The position numbers and the translations under genes were made by a program. A DNA stretch of 64,000 bases from an uncultured Phycisphaerales bacterium (GTDB lineage: Bacteria > Planctomycetota > Phycisphaerae > Sedimentisphaerales > Anaerohalosphaeraceae), in the NCBI GenBank assembly GCA_937868095.1, contig CALMLO010000032.1:1-64000 (forward strand). The letters run 5' to 3'. Below, piece after piece: positions 9,055-17,744 of the stretch (position 1 is its first letter; every line of letters begins with the position of its first letter). The notes beneath the pieces were generated by a model. The model made no database searches, was not told the DNA's origin, and was given only the letters and a program-made list of their open reading frames with translations.

Positions 9055-9384
9055 ATGTACGCGATTATTGAACAAGGCGGCAAGCAGTATAAAGTGAGCG
9101 AAGGAGACGTTCTTCGCATCGAACTGACGGATGCGGCTCCTGATGCGCAGGAAATTGTGCTGGATAAGGTGCTGATGGTTCGTGATGAGAACTCGGTTCG
9201 ATTGGGCAACCCTTATTTGGAGGGTGCAAAAGTGACGGCTCGTTTCGATGGGACGGCGGAGGACTCTGTGGTTAAGGGGCCGAAACTGTACCCGATGTAT
9301 TTCCGGCGGCGGAAGAGTTCGAGCAAAAAGATTGGGCATCGACAGAAATATCTGCAAGTTATGATTGAGCGGATCGAAGGATAG
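9055..9384 (+). CDS. rplU: 50S ribosomal protein L21
   Basis: 109 residues starting MYAIIEQGGKQYKVSEGD, the classic L21 N terminus. The C-terminal KKIGHRQKYLQVMIERI is also typical. L21 binds 23S rRNA in the large subunit. The start is set at 9055, preceded by GAAGGAAGAC; an upstream in-frame ATG at 9016 would add 13 residues not seen in the family. It is followed at once by a terminator, so it is probably a one-gene unit. In most bacteria rplU is followed by rpmA (L27); here rpmA is about 48 kb away. Confidence 0.97.
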   Translation: MYAIIEQGGKQYKVSEGDVLRIELTDAAPDAQEIVLDKVLMVRDENSVRLGNPYLEGAKVTARFDGTAEDSVVKGPKLYPMYFRRRKSSSKKIGHRQKYLQVMIERIEG

Positions 9385-9417
9385 CATCAGACCTGGTGAA
9401 ATGAGGTCGAGGATTCC

Positions 9418-9450
9418 AACCTGCCTGCCGAAAGGGGGGCAGGTTTTTTT
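9418..9450 (+). terminator. Rho-independent terminator after rplU
   Basis: Arms AACCTGCC and GGCAGGTT around a 12-base loop, followed by a T tract. Confidence 0.85.
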
Positions 9451-9507
9451 ATAGGCCGAGAGAAAAAGCGGAGAAAAAGAGGGGCGGGAAATTGCGAAAG
9501 GGAGTGT

Positions 9508-10092
9508 ATGCGTGATTTCTGGATGGTGTTTGTTCCGTTATTTGTAGCGGTGGATGCGATAGGGACTTTGCCGATATTTCTGGGTCTTGTGGAGGGGGTT
9601 CCGAAGGATGTTCGCCGTCGTGTTGTTGAGCAGTCTTTTGCGACGGCTTTGTTTGTTGCGGTTGGTTTTATCTTTCTGGGCAAGAGCATCTTTCATTTTC
9701 TTGGGATTACGATATTTGATTTTATGGTTGCCGGCGGCGTTCTTCTGTTCATTATTGCGACGCTGGATATGACGACGGGGACGAAGTTTGCACGGCGTGT
9801 GGAAACGCTGGGTGCGGTTCCTTTGGGGGTTCCGCTGATTGTTGGGCCTGCGGTTCTGACGACGAGTCTGATGCTGGTGGATGTGCATGGTTTGACGGCG
9901 ACGCTGGCGGCGGTTGTGTTGAATCTGCTGCTGGCGGTTGGGATTCTGCTGTCGGCTGATTTCTGGAATCGGATTTTGGGGCAAACGGGGTCTCAGGCGA
10001 TATCGAAGGTGGCGAGTTTGATTCTGGCGGCTATTGGGGTGATGATGATTCGGCGCGGGATTTTCGGGATTATTGGAGGGGCTTCTTTGTAG
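9508..10092 (+). CDS. MarC/UPF0056 family inner-membrane protein
   Basis: 194 residues with about six hydrophobic segments, the usual MarC family size and topology. Family-like signatures are AIGTLPIFLGLVEG near the N terminus, FLGITIFDFMVAGG in the middle and PLIVGPAVLTT after the central loop. MarC proteins are integral membrane proteins with no firmly established function; the old link to multiple antibiotic resistance is not supported. GGGAGTGT precedes the ATG. It is flanked by the rplU terminator and a convergent E2 gene, so context does not help. Confidence 0.88.
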   Translation: MRDFWMVFVPLFVAVDAIGTLPIFLGLVEGVPKDVRRRVVEQSFATALFVAVGFIFLGKSIFHFLGITIFDFMVAGGVLLFIIATLDMTTGTKFARRVETLGAVPLGVPLIVGPAVLTTSLMLVDVHGLTATLAAVVLNLLLAVGILLSADFWNRILGQTGSQAISKVASLILAAIGVMMIRRGIFGIIGGASL

Positions 10093-10109
10093 GGACGGTG
10101 CGGCGGGGA

Positions 10110-11258
10110 TTAGGGGGTGTCTATCAGTTCGCTGGGGTGCTCGAGGAGTTTCTTGATGTGGTCGAGGAATTGGGCGGCCTCGGCGCCGTTGACAATACGG
10201 TGATCGACGGAAAGGGTGAGGGTCATTTTTTTCCGGATTTGGATTTGGGGGCCGTCGGGGACGCATTGTTCGCGGATGCAGCCGACACCGAGAATGGATG
10301 CCTGGCCTGGGATGACAATGGGGATGAAGGAGTCGATGCCGAATTTTCCGAGATTGGTGATGGTCATGCAGCCGCCTTCTAAATCGGCGGGGCCGAGGGC
10401 GTTTCGGGCGGCTCTGTCGAGCAAGTCCTGGACGGCGGCGGAAATCTGAAAAATCGTAAGGGTATCCACCTCGCGCAGGACGGGTGCGACAAGTCCGTGC
10501 CGGGCGGCCAGGGCCAACCCGATGTCGATTTGTTCGGCCAGTTCAATGGCGTCTGTTGTGAGTTGTCCGGTCAAAATGGGATAACGCCGCAGGGAGAGGG
10601 CGGCGGCCTTGAGAAGAAAGTCGTTGTAGGAGATGGTCCGGCTTCCCTGGCGGCTGAGGTTCTGACGTACCTGGGCCAGTTCGGTGACGTCGGCCTGGAG
10701 AATCAGATAAAAGCATGGGATTTGCCGTTTGGATGTGAGCATCTTCTGGGCGATGATTTTCTGCCAGCGGGTCAGGGGGATGCGTGCGCCGGGTTTGAAT
10801 TGGGAGGCAGGGACGGGTTGGGACGCTTGAAAGGCATCGAGTGCTTCCTGGGAGGTGGCGGGCATGGGATGGCTTTTCGAGCGGGTTTGGGTCGAGGGGG
10901 TGGTGCTGTCGGCGAGTGGGAGCGTATGGGCGGCCGGGGCGGTCAGTTCGAGGATGCTTTCGCGGGCGGCCTGAACCTGCTGTCTGAGCGTTTCGATGCG
11001 TTCGGGGTCGAGGGGCTGTCCGTCATCGAGGAGCACAAAGAGGGGGGTTTCGACGGGGAGTACATCTCCCTGTTCGGTCAGAATGGCGCCGATGATGCCG
11101 GCAGCCGGGGATTCGATCTGCATGGTCGCCTTGTCTGTTTCGAGGTCGGCCAGCACCTGTCCTTTGCGTACTTTTTGACCGACTTGTACATGGAGGGCCA
11201 CAATGACGGCTTGTTCCATGGTTCGTCCGAGTCTGGGCAGTATAATTTCTATCGCCAT
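10110..11258 (-). CDS. Lipoyl-E2 2-oxoacid dehydrogenase acyltransferase, orphan
   Basis: 382 residues from the ATG at 11258 (MAIEIILPRLGRTMEQ). A lipoyl domain spans about 1-78 with the lipoylated lysine in LETDKATM. A linker rich in Ser/Thr/Pro follows, then a CoA-dependent acyltransferase catalytic domain (about 165-380). Two things are odd. I see no clear peripheral subunit-binding domain in the linker. The catalytic HxxxDG motif reads HRIVNG, with Asn for Asp. No E1 or E3 gene is nearby. It follows cheB by 93 bp on the same strand but is unlikely to be a chemotaxis gene. It could serve a pyruvate, acetoin or branched-chain complex, or be a stand-alone acyltransferase. Confidence 0.85.
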   Translation of the reverse strand: MAIEIILPRLGRTMEQAVIVALHVQVGQKVRKGQVLADLETDKATMQIESPAAGIIGAILTEQGDVLPVETPLFVLLDDGQPLDPERIETLRQQVQAARESILELTAPAAHTLPLADSTTPSTQTRSKSHPMPATSQEALDAFQASQPVPASQFKPGARIPLTRWQKIIAQKMLTSKRQIPCFYLILQADVTELAQVRQNLSRQGSRTISYNDFLLKAAALSLRRYPILTGQLTTDAIELAEQIDIGLALAARHGLVAPVLREVDTLTIFQISAAVQDLLDRAARNALGPADLEGGCMTITNLGKFGIDSFIPIVIPGQASILGVGCIREQCVPDGPQIQIRKKMTLTLSVDHRIVNGAEAAQFLDHIKKLLEHPSELIDTP

Positions 11259-11351
11259 CGGCAGATTCCCGCGTATCGATTGCTTTTGCTGACTAATTCG
11301 GGATTTGTATATACCATTGCCCGAAAGGGTCTGCAAGTATATTTTGCGCGG

Positions 11352-12401
11352 TCAGCTGCGTGCGAACTGGATGAGTGCGGCGGAGATTTTTTCGAGGGGG
11401 ACAATCGCTTCCGCGGCGTTGAGCCGGATGGCTTCCCTGGGCATTCCGAAGACGACGCAGGTGGCTTCATCCTGTGCGATGGTGTGTGCGCCGGCTTCTT
11501 TGAGGGCCAGGAGTCCTTTGGCGCCGTCGTTGCCCATGCCGGTGAGAATGGCTCCGACGGCATTGGCGCCGGCGTATTTGGCGACGGAGTTGAAGAGGAC
11601 TTCGACGCTGGGTTTCTGGTGGCAGACGGCGGGGCCGTCTTTGATTGCGACGTAATAACTGGCTCCGGAGCGCTGGAGGACCATGTGATAGCCGCCGGGT
11701 GCGATGAGGACCCGTCCGGGGATGATGTGGTCGCCGTCGGCGGCTTCTTTGACCTGTACGGCACAGGTCTCATTGAGCCGTTCGGCAAAGGAGCGGGTGA
11801 ATTGTGCCGGCATGTGCTGGACGACGAGGGTTCCCGGTGAATCGGCCGGCAGAGAGGAGAGGACACAGGTAAGGGCCTGCACGCCTCCGGTGGATGCTCC
11901 GATGGCGATGATTTTGTGGGTTGTTTCGAGCAGATGGGCGGATTCGGCGGGTGCCGCCGGTGCTGCCGGTGCGCTGACGGGTTTTGGGAAAGACCCTTTG
12001 GGAATGGCCAGAATGGTCTGGCAGAGCTGTTTGCAGGCATCTCCGACGCTGTAGGAGGGGCCTGGTTTGGCCAGCACTTCTACGGCGCCTGAGGCAAGGG
12101 CTTCGACGGCGGTTTTGCTTCCCTGGGGGGTCAGGGAGCTGAAGATGATGACGGGCATGGGATGATATTTCATCAGTTTTTTCAGGAATGTGACGCCGTC
12201 CATTCGGGGCATTTCGACATCGAGAATCAGCACATCGGGATTAAGAGTTACGATTTTGTCGCGTGCGATGTAGGGGTCTGGTGCTGTGGCGATGACCTCG
12301 ATGGAGGGGTGGGCATCGAGCTGTTTGCTGAGAATCTTGCGAACGATGGCGGAGTCGTCCACGATGAGCACTTTGGTTGTTTTCTGTTCGGCTGCGAGCA
12401 T
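11352..12401 (-). CDS. cheB: Chemotaxis protein-glutamate methylesterase/deamidase CheB
   Basis: 349 residues. The receiver domain (about 8-125) has the acidic pair in VLIVDDSA and the phospho-acceptor D61 in LILDVEMP. The methylesterase domain (about 162-347) has the triad S170 (GASTGG), H196 (VVQHMP) and D292 (GMGNDGAKG). CheB-P removes methyl groups from receptors, giving adaptation opposite to CheR. The start at 12401 has AAGGAGA about seven bases upstream; the longer open frame upstream overlaps cheD and is not family-like. It is the last chemotaxis gene of the operon, 17 bp after cheD. Confidence 0.95.
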   Translation of the reverse strand: MLAAEQKTTKVLIVDDSAIVRKILSKQLDAHPSIEVIATAPDPYIARDKIVTLNPDVLILDVEMPRMDGVTFLKKLMKYHPMPVIIFSSLTPQGSKTAVEALASGAVEVLAKPGPSYSVGDACKQLCQTILAIPKGSFPKPVSAPAAPAAPAESAHLLETTHKIIAIGASTGGVQALTCVLSSLPADSPGTLVVQHMPAQFTRSFAERLNETCAVQVKEAADGDHIIPGRVLIAPGGYHMVLQRSGASYYVAIKDGPAVCHQKPSVEVLFNSVAKYAGANAVGAILTGMGNDGAKGLLALKEAGAHTIAQDEATCVVFGMPREAIRLNAAEAIVPLEKISAALIQFARS

Positions 12402-12417
12402 AGCAGTCTCCTTTGTC

Positions 12418-12921
12418 TCAGAGGACCTTTTCCACTCCGCCGGTTTTGACGATGGCGGTTCCGTCCCCCAAATAGAGGTAAAAGTTTCGCGGCTGGTCAC
12501 CGCCGACATCGTGGCCTTTGAGGAGAAGTCCGTGCTTCCAGAGGACTTTTCGGAGGGCGAGGAAATTGCGTTTTCCGATGTCAAATCCCTGGGGTCCGGT
12601 TTTCATGGCGGCTCCGCCGGCGACTTTGACTATCATTCTGTATTTGTCTGCTCCGTATCGGATTAGATTGGCTAATAGTGTCTCCATTCCGGTATCGCAG
12701 AACATAAAGGGTTCTGTCTGTGCGCGGATGGGGTCCATGGAAGATTCCGGCAGCTGATAATGAATCATGCCTCCGATGGTGACCGCCGGGTCATAGACGG
12801 CAACGGCCAGGCAGGAGCCGAGAGAATAGGTGACCAGAACAGAATCCGGGTCGGAAGAAATTTTCGCGTCGGAGACCTGCACAACAACGTGATTTTTTTT
12901 CAGGGAGGTCGGCATTCTCAT
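12418..12921 (-). CDS. cheD: Chemoreceptor glutamine deamidase CheD
   Basis: 167 residues. The catalytic Cys37 lies in YSLGSCLAV and His54 in GGMIHYQLP, the papain-like pair used for receptor deamidation. Further family signatures are KVAGGAAM and the DIGKRN segment. CheD deamidates receptor glutamines and, in many bacteria, partners with CheC to tune adaptation, which fits the CheC/CheX-type genes in this operon. The start codon overlaps the cheR stop (ATGA), indicating translational coupling. Confidence 0.95.
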   Translation of the reverse strand: MRMPTSLKKNHVVVQVSDAKISSDPDSVLVTYSLGSCLAVAVYDPAVTIGGMIHYQLPESSMDPIRAQTEPFMFCDTGMETLLANLIRYGADKYRMIVKVAGGAAMKTGPQGFDIGKRNFLALRKVLWKHGLLLKGHDVGGDQPRNFYLYLGDGTAIVKTGGVEKVL

Positions 12922-13772
12922 TTCCTGTAGATTGTCGGCTGGATGTATCGGAACGAATGGCGGATTCCTGTGAGCGATTCGGAATGGCCCGTAAAGAAAA
13001 GGCCTCCGTTGTCGAGTACGTCGTGGAATCTCTGGACAAGTTTTTCCTGAGTGGGCTTGTCGAAATAAATCATCACATTTCGGCAGAAGATAAAATCGAA
13101 TGGGCCTCGGAAGGGCCAAGGGTCCATGAGATTGAGGTATTTGAAAATAAGGATGCTGCGAAGGGCCGGGCTGACCTCGTAGAGGAGAGGAGTGGATTTG
13201 TCCTTTTTGGGTTTGAGATAGCGGCTCTTGAGTTCGGCGGAGAGGTTGGCGACCCGCTGCGGTTCATAAAGTCCTTCCTGGGCAATTCGGAGGATTCGTG
13301 TGGAGATATCGGATGCGAGGATTCGGATATCCCAGGATTGGGCAAGCGGGACGGCCTCGAGGAGGGTGATGGCGATGGAGTAGGGCTCTTCACCGGACGA
13401 ACAGCCGGCACTCCAGGCGCGGATGCGGAGTTGGCCGGTTTTCTGTTTTTTCTGAATTAAAGCAGGGAGGAATTGGCGTCGAAGGTATTCGAAATGTTTG
13501 GGTTCGCGGAAGAAACTGGTGAGGTTGGTGCTGATTTGGTCAATCATTTCGTAGAAGGTGGTCTGGGTGGGGTCGTCGAGAACGAAGTCGATGTACTGGT
13601 CATAGGTTTTGAAACGATATTTTCGAAGCATTTTGGCCAGGCGGGCGCGGACGAGTTCTTTTTTGCCCTCGTGAAGATTGATGCCGCAGTGCTCATAGAC
13701 CAGCCGGCAGATGCGCACGAACTGTTCATCGGTGAGGACGGGCTGCTCAATCTGGAGGGTTGGGAATTGCAT
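12918..13772 (-). CDS. cheR: Chemotaxis protein methyltransferase CheR
   Basis: 284 residues. The N-terminal helical CheR-N domain (about 12-75) is followed by the SAM-binding methyltransferase domain (about 80-280), with SFFREPKHFEYL, AWSAGCSSGEEPYSIA and FIFCRNVMIYFDKPTQ motifs. It methylates receptor glutamates using S-adenosylmethionine. TAGGAACGACT precedes the ATG. There are 8 bp between the cheA stop and this start, and the 3' end overlaps cheD, so the adaptation enzymes R, D and B form a tightly coupled set. Another enzyme of the same family is not in the window. Confidence 0.96.
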   Translation of the reverse strand: MQFPTLQIEQPVLTDEQFVRICRLVYEHCGINLHEGKKELVRARLAKMLRKYRFKTYDQYIDFVLDDPTQTTFYEMIDQISTNLTSFFREPKHFEYLRRQFLPALIQKKQKTGQLRIRAWSAGCSSGEEPYSIAITLLEAVPLAQSWDIRILASDISTRILRIAQEGLYEPQRVANLSAELKSRYLKPKKDKSTPLLYEVSPALRSILIFKYLNLMDPWPFRGPFDFIFCRNVMIYFDKPTQEKLVQRFHDVLDNGGLFFTGHSESLTGIRHSFRYIQPTIYRK

Positions 13773-13780
13773 AGTCGTTC

Positions 13781-15877
13781 CTATAGATAAGCGGCGGGGT
13801 CCTGTGCCAGTTCTATCAGGCCGGGTACATCGAGAATCAGACTGATGCGTCCGTCGCCCATGATGGCGCCGCCGGAGACCCCTTTGATTTTGCCTAATCC
13901 TCGAAGGGATTTGATGACGACCTGCTGCTGTCCGATGAGGTCATCGACCTGGAGGCAGCAGCGTTTGCTTCCTTCGCCGACAACGACGAGAAGGGCCTGG
14001 TCGGGCTCCTGGACGGCTCCGGCGATGCCGAACAGTTTGTAAAGCGGAATCAAAGGATGAAGTTGTCCGCGGATTATCACGACCTGGGAGTGATTCTGAA
14101 TGGTGGAAATCTGGTCTGGTGCGGGGCGCAGACTTTGGATGACGGCGTTGATGGGGATGATATATCGCTGGGAGCCGATGGTGATAATCTGTCCGTCGAT
14201 GATGGCGAGTGTCAAGGGCAGCCGGATTGAAATCTGGGTGCCCTTGTCGGGGGCGGAGCGGATTTCGATTTTTCCATTGAGGGATTCGATGTTTTTCTTG
14301 ACGACGTCCATTCCGACGCCCCTGCCGGAGATGTCAGTGACCTGGTCGGCGGTGGAGAAGCCCGGACGGAAAATCAATCCGAAGATTTCCTCTTCGCTGA
14401 GTTCCTGGTGTTCGGAAACAAGTCCTTTTTCGACGGCTTTTTTACGGATTTTTTCGCGGTTGAGGCCGCGGCCGTCGTCTTCGATTTCGATGACGATGCT
14501 GCCGGCCTGATGATAGGCGGCCAGTCGAATGCGTCCCTGGGGATTTTTCCCTTTCTGCGTCCGCTCCTGGGGGCTTTCAATTCCGTGGTCGATTGAGTTG
14601 CGGAGCATGTGGATAAGGGGGTCGGTGATTTTGTCCACGATGGTGCGGTCTAATTCCGTTTCTTCTCCGGCGGTCTGGAAGATGACGGGTTTGGCGGCTT
14701 TTTGAGATAAATCGCGGACCAGACGGGCCATTTTCTGGAACGCTCCCTGGATAGGAATCATCCGCATGGCCATGGAGAGTTCCTGGAGTTCGCGGACGAT
14801 TTTGGACTGGCCGGCGACTTTGCGGAAGAGGTCGCTGTCGGTGTGGCAGGTTTTGCTTACTTCTTCGGAAATCATCAGTTGGGCGACGGCCAGTTCGCCG
14901 GTCATATTGATCAAATCGTCGAGCCGTTTGGTGCTTACTTTGATGGTCTGGCGTGCGGCTCCGGCGGCGTCGGCGGAAACAGAGGCGGCCGGGGCGGTTC
15001 GGGCTGATGATTCGGGCTGGAGAATCGGTTCCAGTTTGACATCCTGCCGGACATCGGGCAGGGGTTCTTGTGTTTCAGGCGGGGTCTTGCCTTCGGCGCA
15101 GTCCTGGATGCGGCGGATGAGGTCTGTCAGGTCCGTCGGCGGAAGAACGGGCGTATTCTGGGTCAGTCCGGTCTGGAGGTCTTTGAGCATTGTTTTGAGC
15201 ATATCAATGGCTGCAAAGGCCAAATTGCCGGCAAGGCCGACCATGGTGAGGGTTCCTTTTCTGGCACGATCGAGCAGATTTTCTGCGACGTGGGCCAGGC
15301 GGTTTACGGCTGTGAGGTTCAGGAAGCCCGCCATTCCCTTGATGGTGTGGAATCCGCGGAAGATTTGGTTGAGGGTTTCTGTGCTGGTTGGGTCGCTTTC
15401 GAGCGTCAGCAGTGCGCTTTCCGCCGATTCGATATGTTCGCGGGATTCATTGATGAAGTCCTGAACGAGGGGTGCATCTTCCTGGACGATGGTGATGGGC
15501 TGAAACTCGTCGGCCGGAGCGGGGGTCGGCGTTGAGGCCGGGGCTGGGGCCGCTGTCGGTGTCGGGGCAGATTGGAAAAGGGACTGAGAAAGAGTTTGGA
15601 GGCGGCTGACGGCCTGGGTGAGTTCTTCGAGGATGCGGTCGGAGTTTTCTGTGTCGGCCTGGAGGAGTTTTTCAATCTGTTCGGCGCCGAGATGGGCGAG
15701 GGTTTCGCCCTGCAGGCGGCCGGCTTCTTCACAGCCGCTGAGCTCTTTGATGGCGGACTCGATTTGTTTGAAGACCTGGGCAATTTCCTGAAGGTCTTTG
15801 CTGTCCTGGGGGTCCAGGAGGGGGATTTTGCCGGCGGCCTGTTCAATCAGTTCTGTAAGATTTAAATTTTTATCCAT
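13781..15877 (-). CDS. cheA: Chemotaxis sensor histidine kinase CheA
   Basis: 698 residues. The HPt domain with the phospho-His177 (FRGFHTIKGMAGFL) lies at about 134-240, not at the N terminus. It is preceded by about 100 residues of acidic helical sequence and a Pro/Ala linker, an uncommon extension. A P3 dimerisation domain follows (STKRLDDLINMTGELAVAQ), then HATPase (LRNSIDHGIE, EDDGRGLN, GRGVGMDVVK) and a C-terminal CheW-like P5 domain. I do not see a clear separate P2 CheY-binding domain. The start at 15877 (MDKNLNLTELIEQ) is chosen over a longer frame that overlaps the upstream gene out of family character. Confidence 0.96.
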   Translation of the reverse strand: MDKNLNLTELIEQAAGKIPLLDPQDSKDLQEIAQVFKQIESAIKELSGCEEAGRLQGETLAHLGAEQIEKLLQADTENSDRILEELTQAVSRLQTLSQSLFQSAPTPTAAPAPASTPTPAPADEFQPITIVQEDAPLVQDFINESREHIESAESALLTLESDPTSTETLNQIFRGFHTIKGMAGFLNLTAVNRLAHVAENLLDRARKGTLTMVGLAGNLAFAAIDMLKTMLKDLQTGLTQNTPVLPPTDLTDLIRRIQDCAEGKTPPETQEPLPDVRQDVKLEPILQPESSARTAPAASVSADAAGAARQTIKVSTKRLDDLINMTGELAVAQLMISEEVSKTCHTDSDLFRKVAGQSKIVRELQELSMAMRMIPIQGAFQKMARLVRDLSQKAAKPVIFQTAGEETELDRTIVDKITDPLIHMLRNSIDHGIESPQERTQKGKNPQGRIRLAAYHQAGSIVIEIEDDGRGLNREKIRKKAVEKGLVSEHQELSEEEIFGLIFRPGFSTADQVTDISGRGVGMDVVKKNIESLNGKIEIRSAPDKGTQISIRLPLTLAIIDGQIITIGSQRYIIPINAVIQSLRPAPDQISTIQNHSQVVIIRGQLHPLIPLYKLFGIAGAVQEPDQALLVVVGEGSKRCCLQVDDLIGQQQVVIKSLRGLGKIKGVSGGAIMGDGRISLILDVPGLIELAQDPAAYL

Positions 15878-15899
15878 AGTTTCAGCTCGTTTTTCCGGG

Positions 15900-17210
15900 T
15901 CAGTCCGTTTTTTGGCTCTGCGTGTCGGCGGTTGGGGCAGCGGCGGTCGGCTGAAGCAGGGCATGAAAGATTTCCATAACGGTAATCAATCCGATCACGC
16001 TGCCGGCGGCATCCTGAACAGGCAGTGCCCGAATCTGATAGCGGTACATTGTGTCCATTACCTTCCAGAGCGGCGTGTCCGGTGTTATTGTTCGGACGGG
16101 GCGGCTCATAAACCATTTGATGCGAATCTGGAGCGAAGCATCGTCCAGCGGTCTGCGGTATTCTTCGAACGGGGTTCTTAAGTAGGGGCTGATGGCGGCA
16201 TTGATGTCTGACTGGGAGAGGATGCCGACCATCTGATCTTTTTCTTCAATGAGTGCGTATCGGGCGGCGTTCTGCCGCATTCGCTGGAGTGCCGTTTCGA
16301 CGGAGTCGTTGGGGGAAAGCCAGAGGGGCTTGGTATTCATAATGATTTGAGCAGGGCAGTTGAGGATAGCGACATCGAGCGGAGCGGCGGCCGGCTGAGA
16401 GTGTACGAGCTGCTGAATGGCGTTCCAGACCGGCTGCTGGTCGGCGGTGTTTGTCTGGGGAGCGTCTGCGGTCTGGGAGGGAGCAGGCGGCGTGTCTTGC
16501 GGAGCGGGCTGTGTGTCTTGTGCAGCGGGCTGCGGCTGGGCAGACTGGTCGGCGGGCTGCTCCTGCGGCTGGTCTGGAGTCGGCTGGGGCTGGTCGGCTT
16601 GCGGTTCTTCTTTGGGCGGTTCGAAAAGGGCTGCCGGAAAGATAGCGGCGGCGTGGAACGGCGGATAATCGCCGACGGTCATCTCCCATACCGTCAGCAG
16701 GCACAGGCCGTCGGCGGGGATTGGGAAGACTTCGGCGGGCTTTTCCCAGGGGTTGGTGATTTGGGTATTGGTCTGGAGCAGGTGCTTGTGGCCGGGCAGG
16801 TGTTCGCGGTATACGCGATCCCAGGCGCCGACAATCAGATTGCCGATTTCTTTGACGGTATCGGTTAACTTGACGGCTGCTTCGAGGGTGCCCTGTTTGC
16901 ATTGTTCCTTGATTTTGTCTTCGGGGAGCAGAACGAAGAGGCCGGCGAGCAGAAACAAGGCGGTTTTGTCGATGATGAGGTCAAACCGTCCGGATAAAAC
17001 TCCTTCTGACTGGACAGAATAGACGGCGGCGAGTTTCTGGAAAAAGGGCTTCAGTTTGTCTGGTGAAGCCGCTCCTGCCTGACAGAGGGCACATCCGATT
17101 GAAATTCCGAGCATTCCATTGATGTCTTCACAGAATGTCTGCATGGCGATGGTACTCGCCTGGGGCAGCTGAGTTTCGAGCGGAATGCTTTGGGCGGTTT
17201 GCGCTGTCAT
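15900..17210 (-). CDS. CheC/CheX-like domain fused to tandem CBS domains
   Basis: 436 residues from the ATG at 17210. Residues about 15-195 resemble the CheC/CheX/FliY phosphatase fold: TDTVKEIGNLIVGAW carries the E121-x2-N124 pattern used by CheY-P phosphatases. Residues about 200-262 are a Pro/Gln/Asp-rich linker. Residues about 285-420 form a CBS pair (PLWLSPNDSVETALQRM and RTITPDTPLWKVMDTMYR). CBS pairs often bind adenine nucleotides, so this could link phosphatase activity or localisation to energy state (inference). It lies between cheX and cheA on the same strand, 22 bp from the cheA start. I know of no standard Che protein with this build. Only one ExxN motif is visible, so it could also be an inactive adaptor. 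Confidence 0.75.
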   Translation of the reverse strand: MTAQTAQSIPLETQLPQASTIAMQTFCEDINGMLGISIGCALCQAGAASPDKLKPFFQKLAAVYSVQSEGVLSGRFDLIIDKTALFLLAGLFVLLPEDKIKEQCKQGTLEAAVKLTDTVKEIGNLIVGAWDRVYREHLPGHKHLLQTNTQITNPWEKPAEVFPIPADGLCLLTVWEMTVGDYPPFHAAAIFPAALFEPPKEEPQADQPQPTPDQPQEQPADQSAQPQPAAQDTQPAPQDTPPAPSQTADAPQTNTADQQPVWNAIQQLVHSQPAAAPLDVAILNCPAQIIMNTKPLWLSPNDSVETALQRMRQNAARYALIEEKDQMVGILSQSDINAAISPYLRTPFEEYRRPLDDASLQIRIKWFMSRPVRTITPDTPLWKVMDTMYRYQIRALPVQDAAGSVIGLITVMEIFHALLQPTAAAPTADTQSQKTD

Positions 17211-17236
17211 GGCCAATGGTTCCCTGGAAAGACTTC

Positions 17237-17713
17237 CTAATCTTTTTTGCGATAAAGGAGCGTAAAGACGGCGGTATATTCCTCGTTCAGACAGACTGGG
17301 ACGGCGACTTTTTCGGTTCCTTCGCCGAGGGAGCTGCTTAATTCTCTGCCGGAGATGACTGTTGGGATGGAAACGGCGATATCCGGGCAGGCGTCCTGGA
17401 GGCGGTGTTTGATGCTGCCCATGACCATGTTGGCGACTTCCCCTACGGCGTCGCAGACTTCCTGGTCGGAGACGGGGGAGTCGGGGTCGAGGGCCAGCAT
17501 GTTTCGTGCGATTGTCTTGGCGCAGGAGTCGGCGAGGGAGATGCCTAAGCATCCTTCCATATCCCCTTTGAAGGTGATTGTGCCCAGCAGGGAATGAGCC
17601 GTCCAATCGACGGCAGTCTCGGCGGCGGGTTCGATTTCCATGAAAATCATGGTTTCGAAGACTTCTTTGGCGGCGTCCAGTACGGTTTCGTGATAGGTTT
17701 TCTGTTCAATCAT
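17237..17713 (-). CDS. cheX: CheY-P phosphatase CheX
   Basis: 158 residues, the usual CheX size. The signature DAVGEVANMVMGSIK contains E92 and N95, which attack the phospho-aspartyl bond of CheY-P with water. GITF and LGISLAD strands match the CheX/CheC fold. It removes phosphate from CheY, replacing CheZ, which is absent here. It lies 31 bp after cheY and 26 bp before the CheC-like/CBS gene. GGGACATTCC precedes the ATG. Confidence 0.88.
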   Translation of the reverse strand: MIEQKTYHETVLDAAKEVFETMIFMEIEPAAETAVDWTAHSLLGTITFKGDMEGCLGISLADSCAKTIARNMLALDPDSPVSDQEVCDAVGEVANMVMGSIKHRLQDACPDIAVSIPTVISGRELSSSLGEGTEKVAVPVCLNEEYTAVFTLLYRKKD

Positions 17714-17744
17714 GGAATGTCCCTTTCTGTTTGCATCGGCTGGG

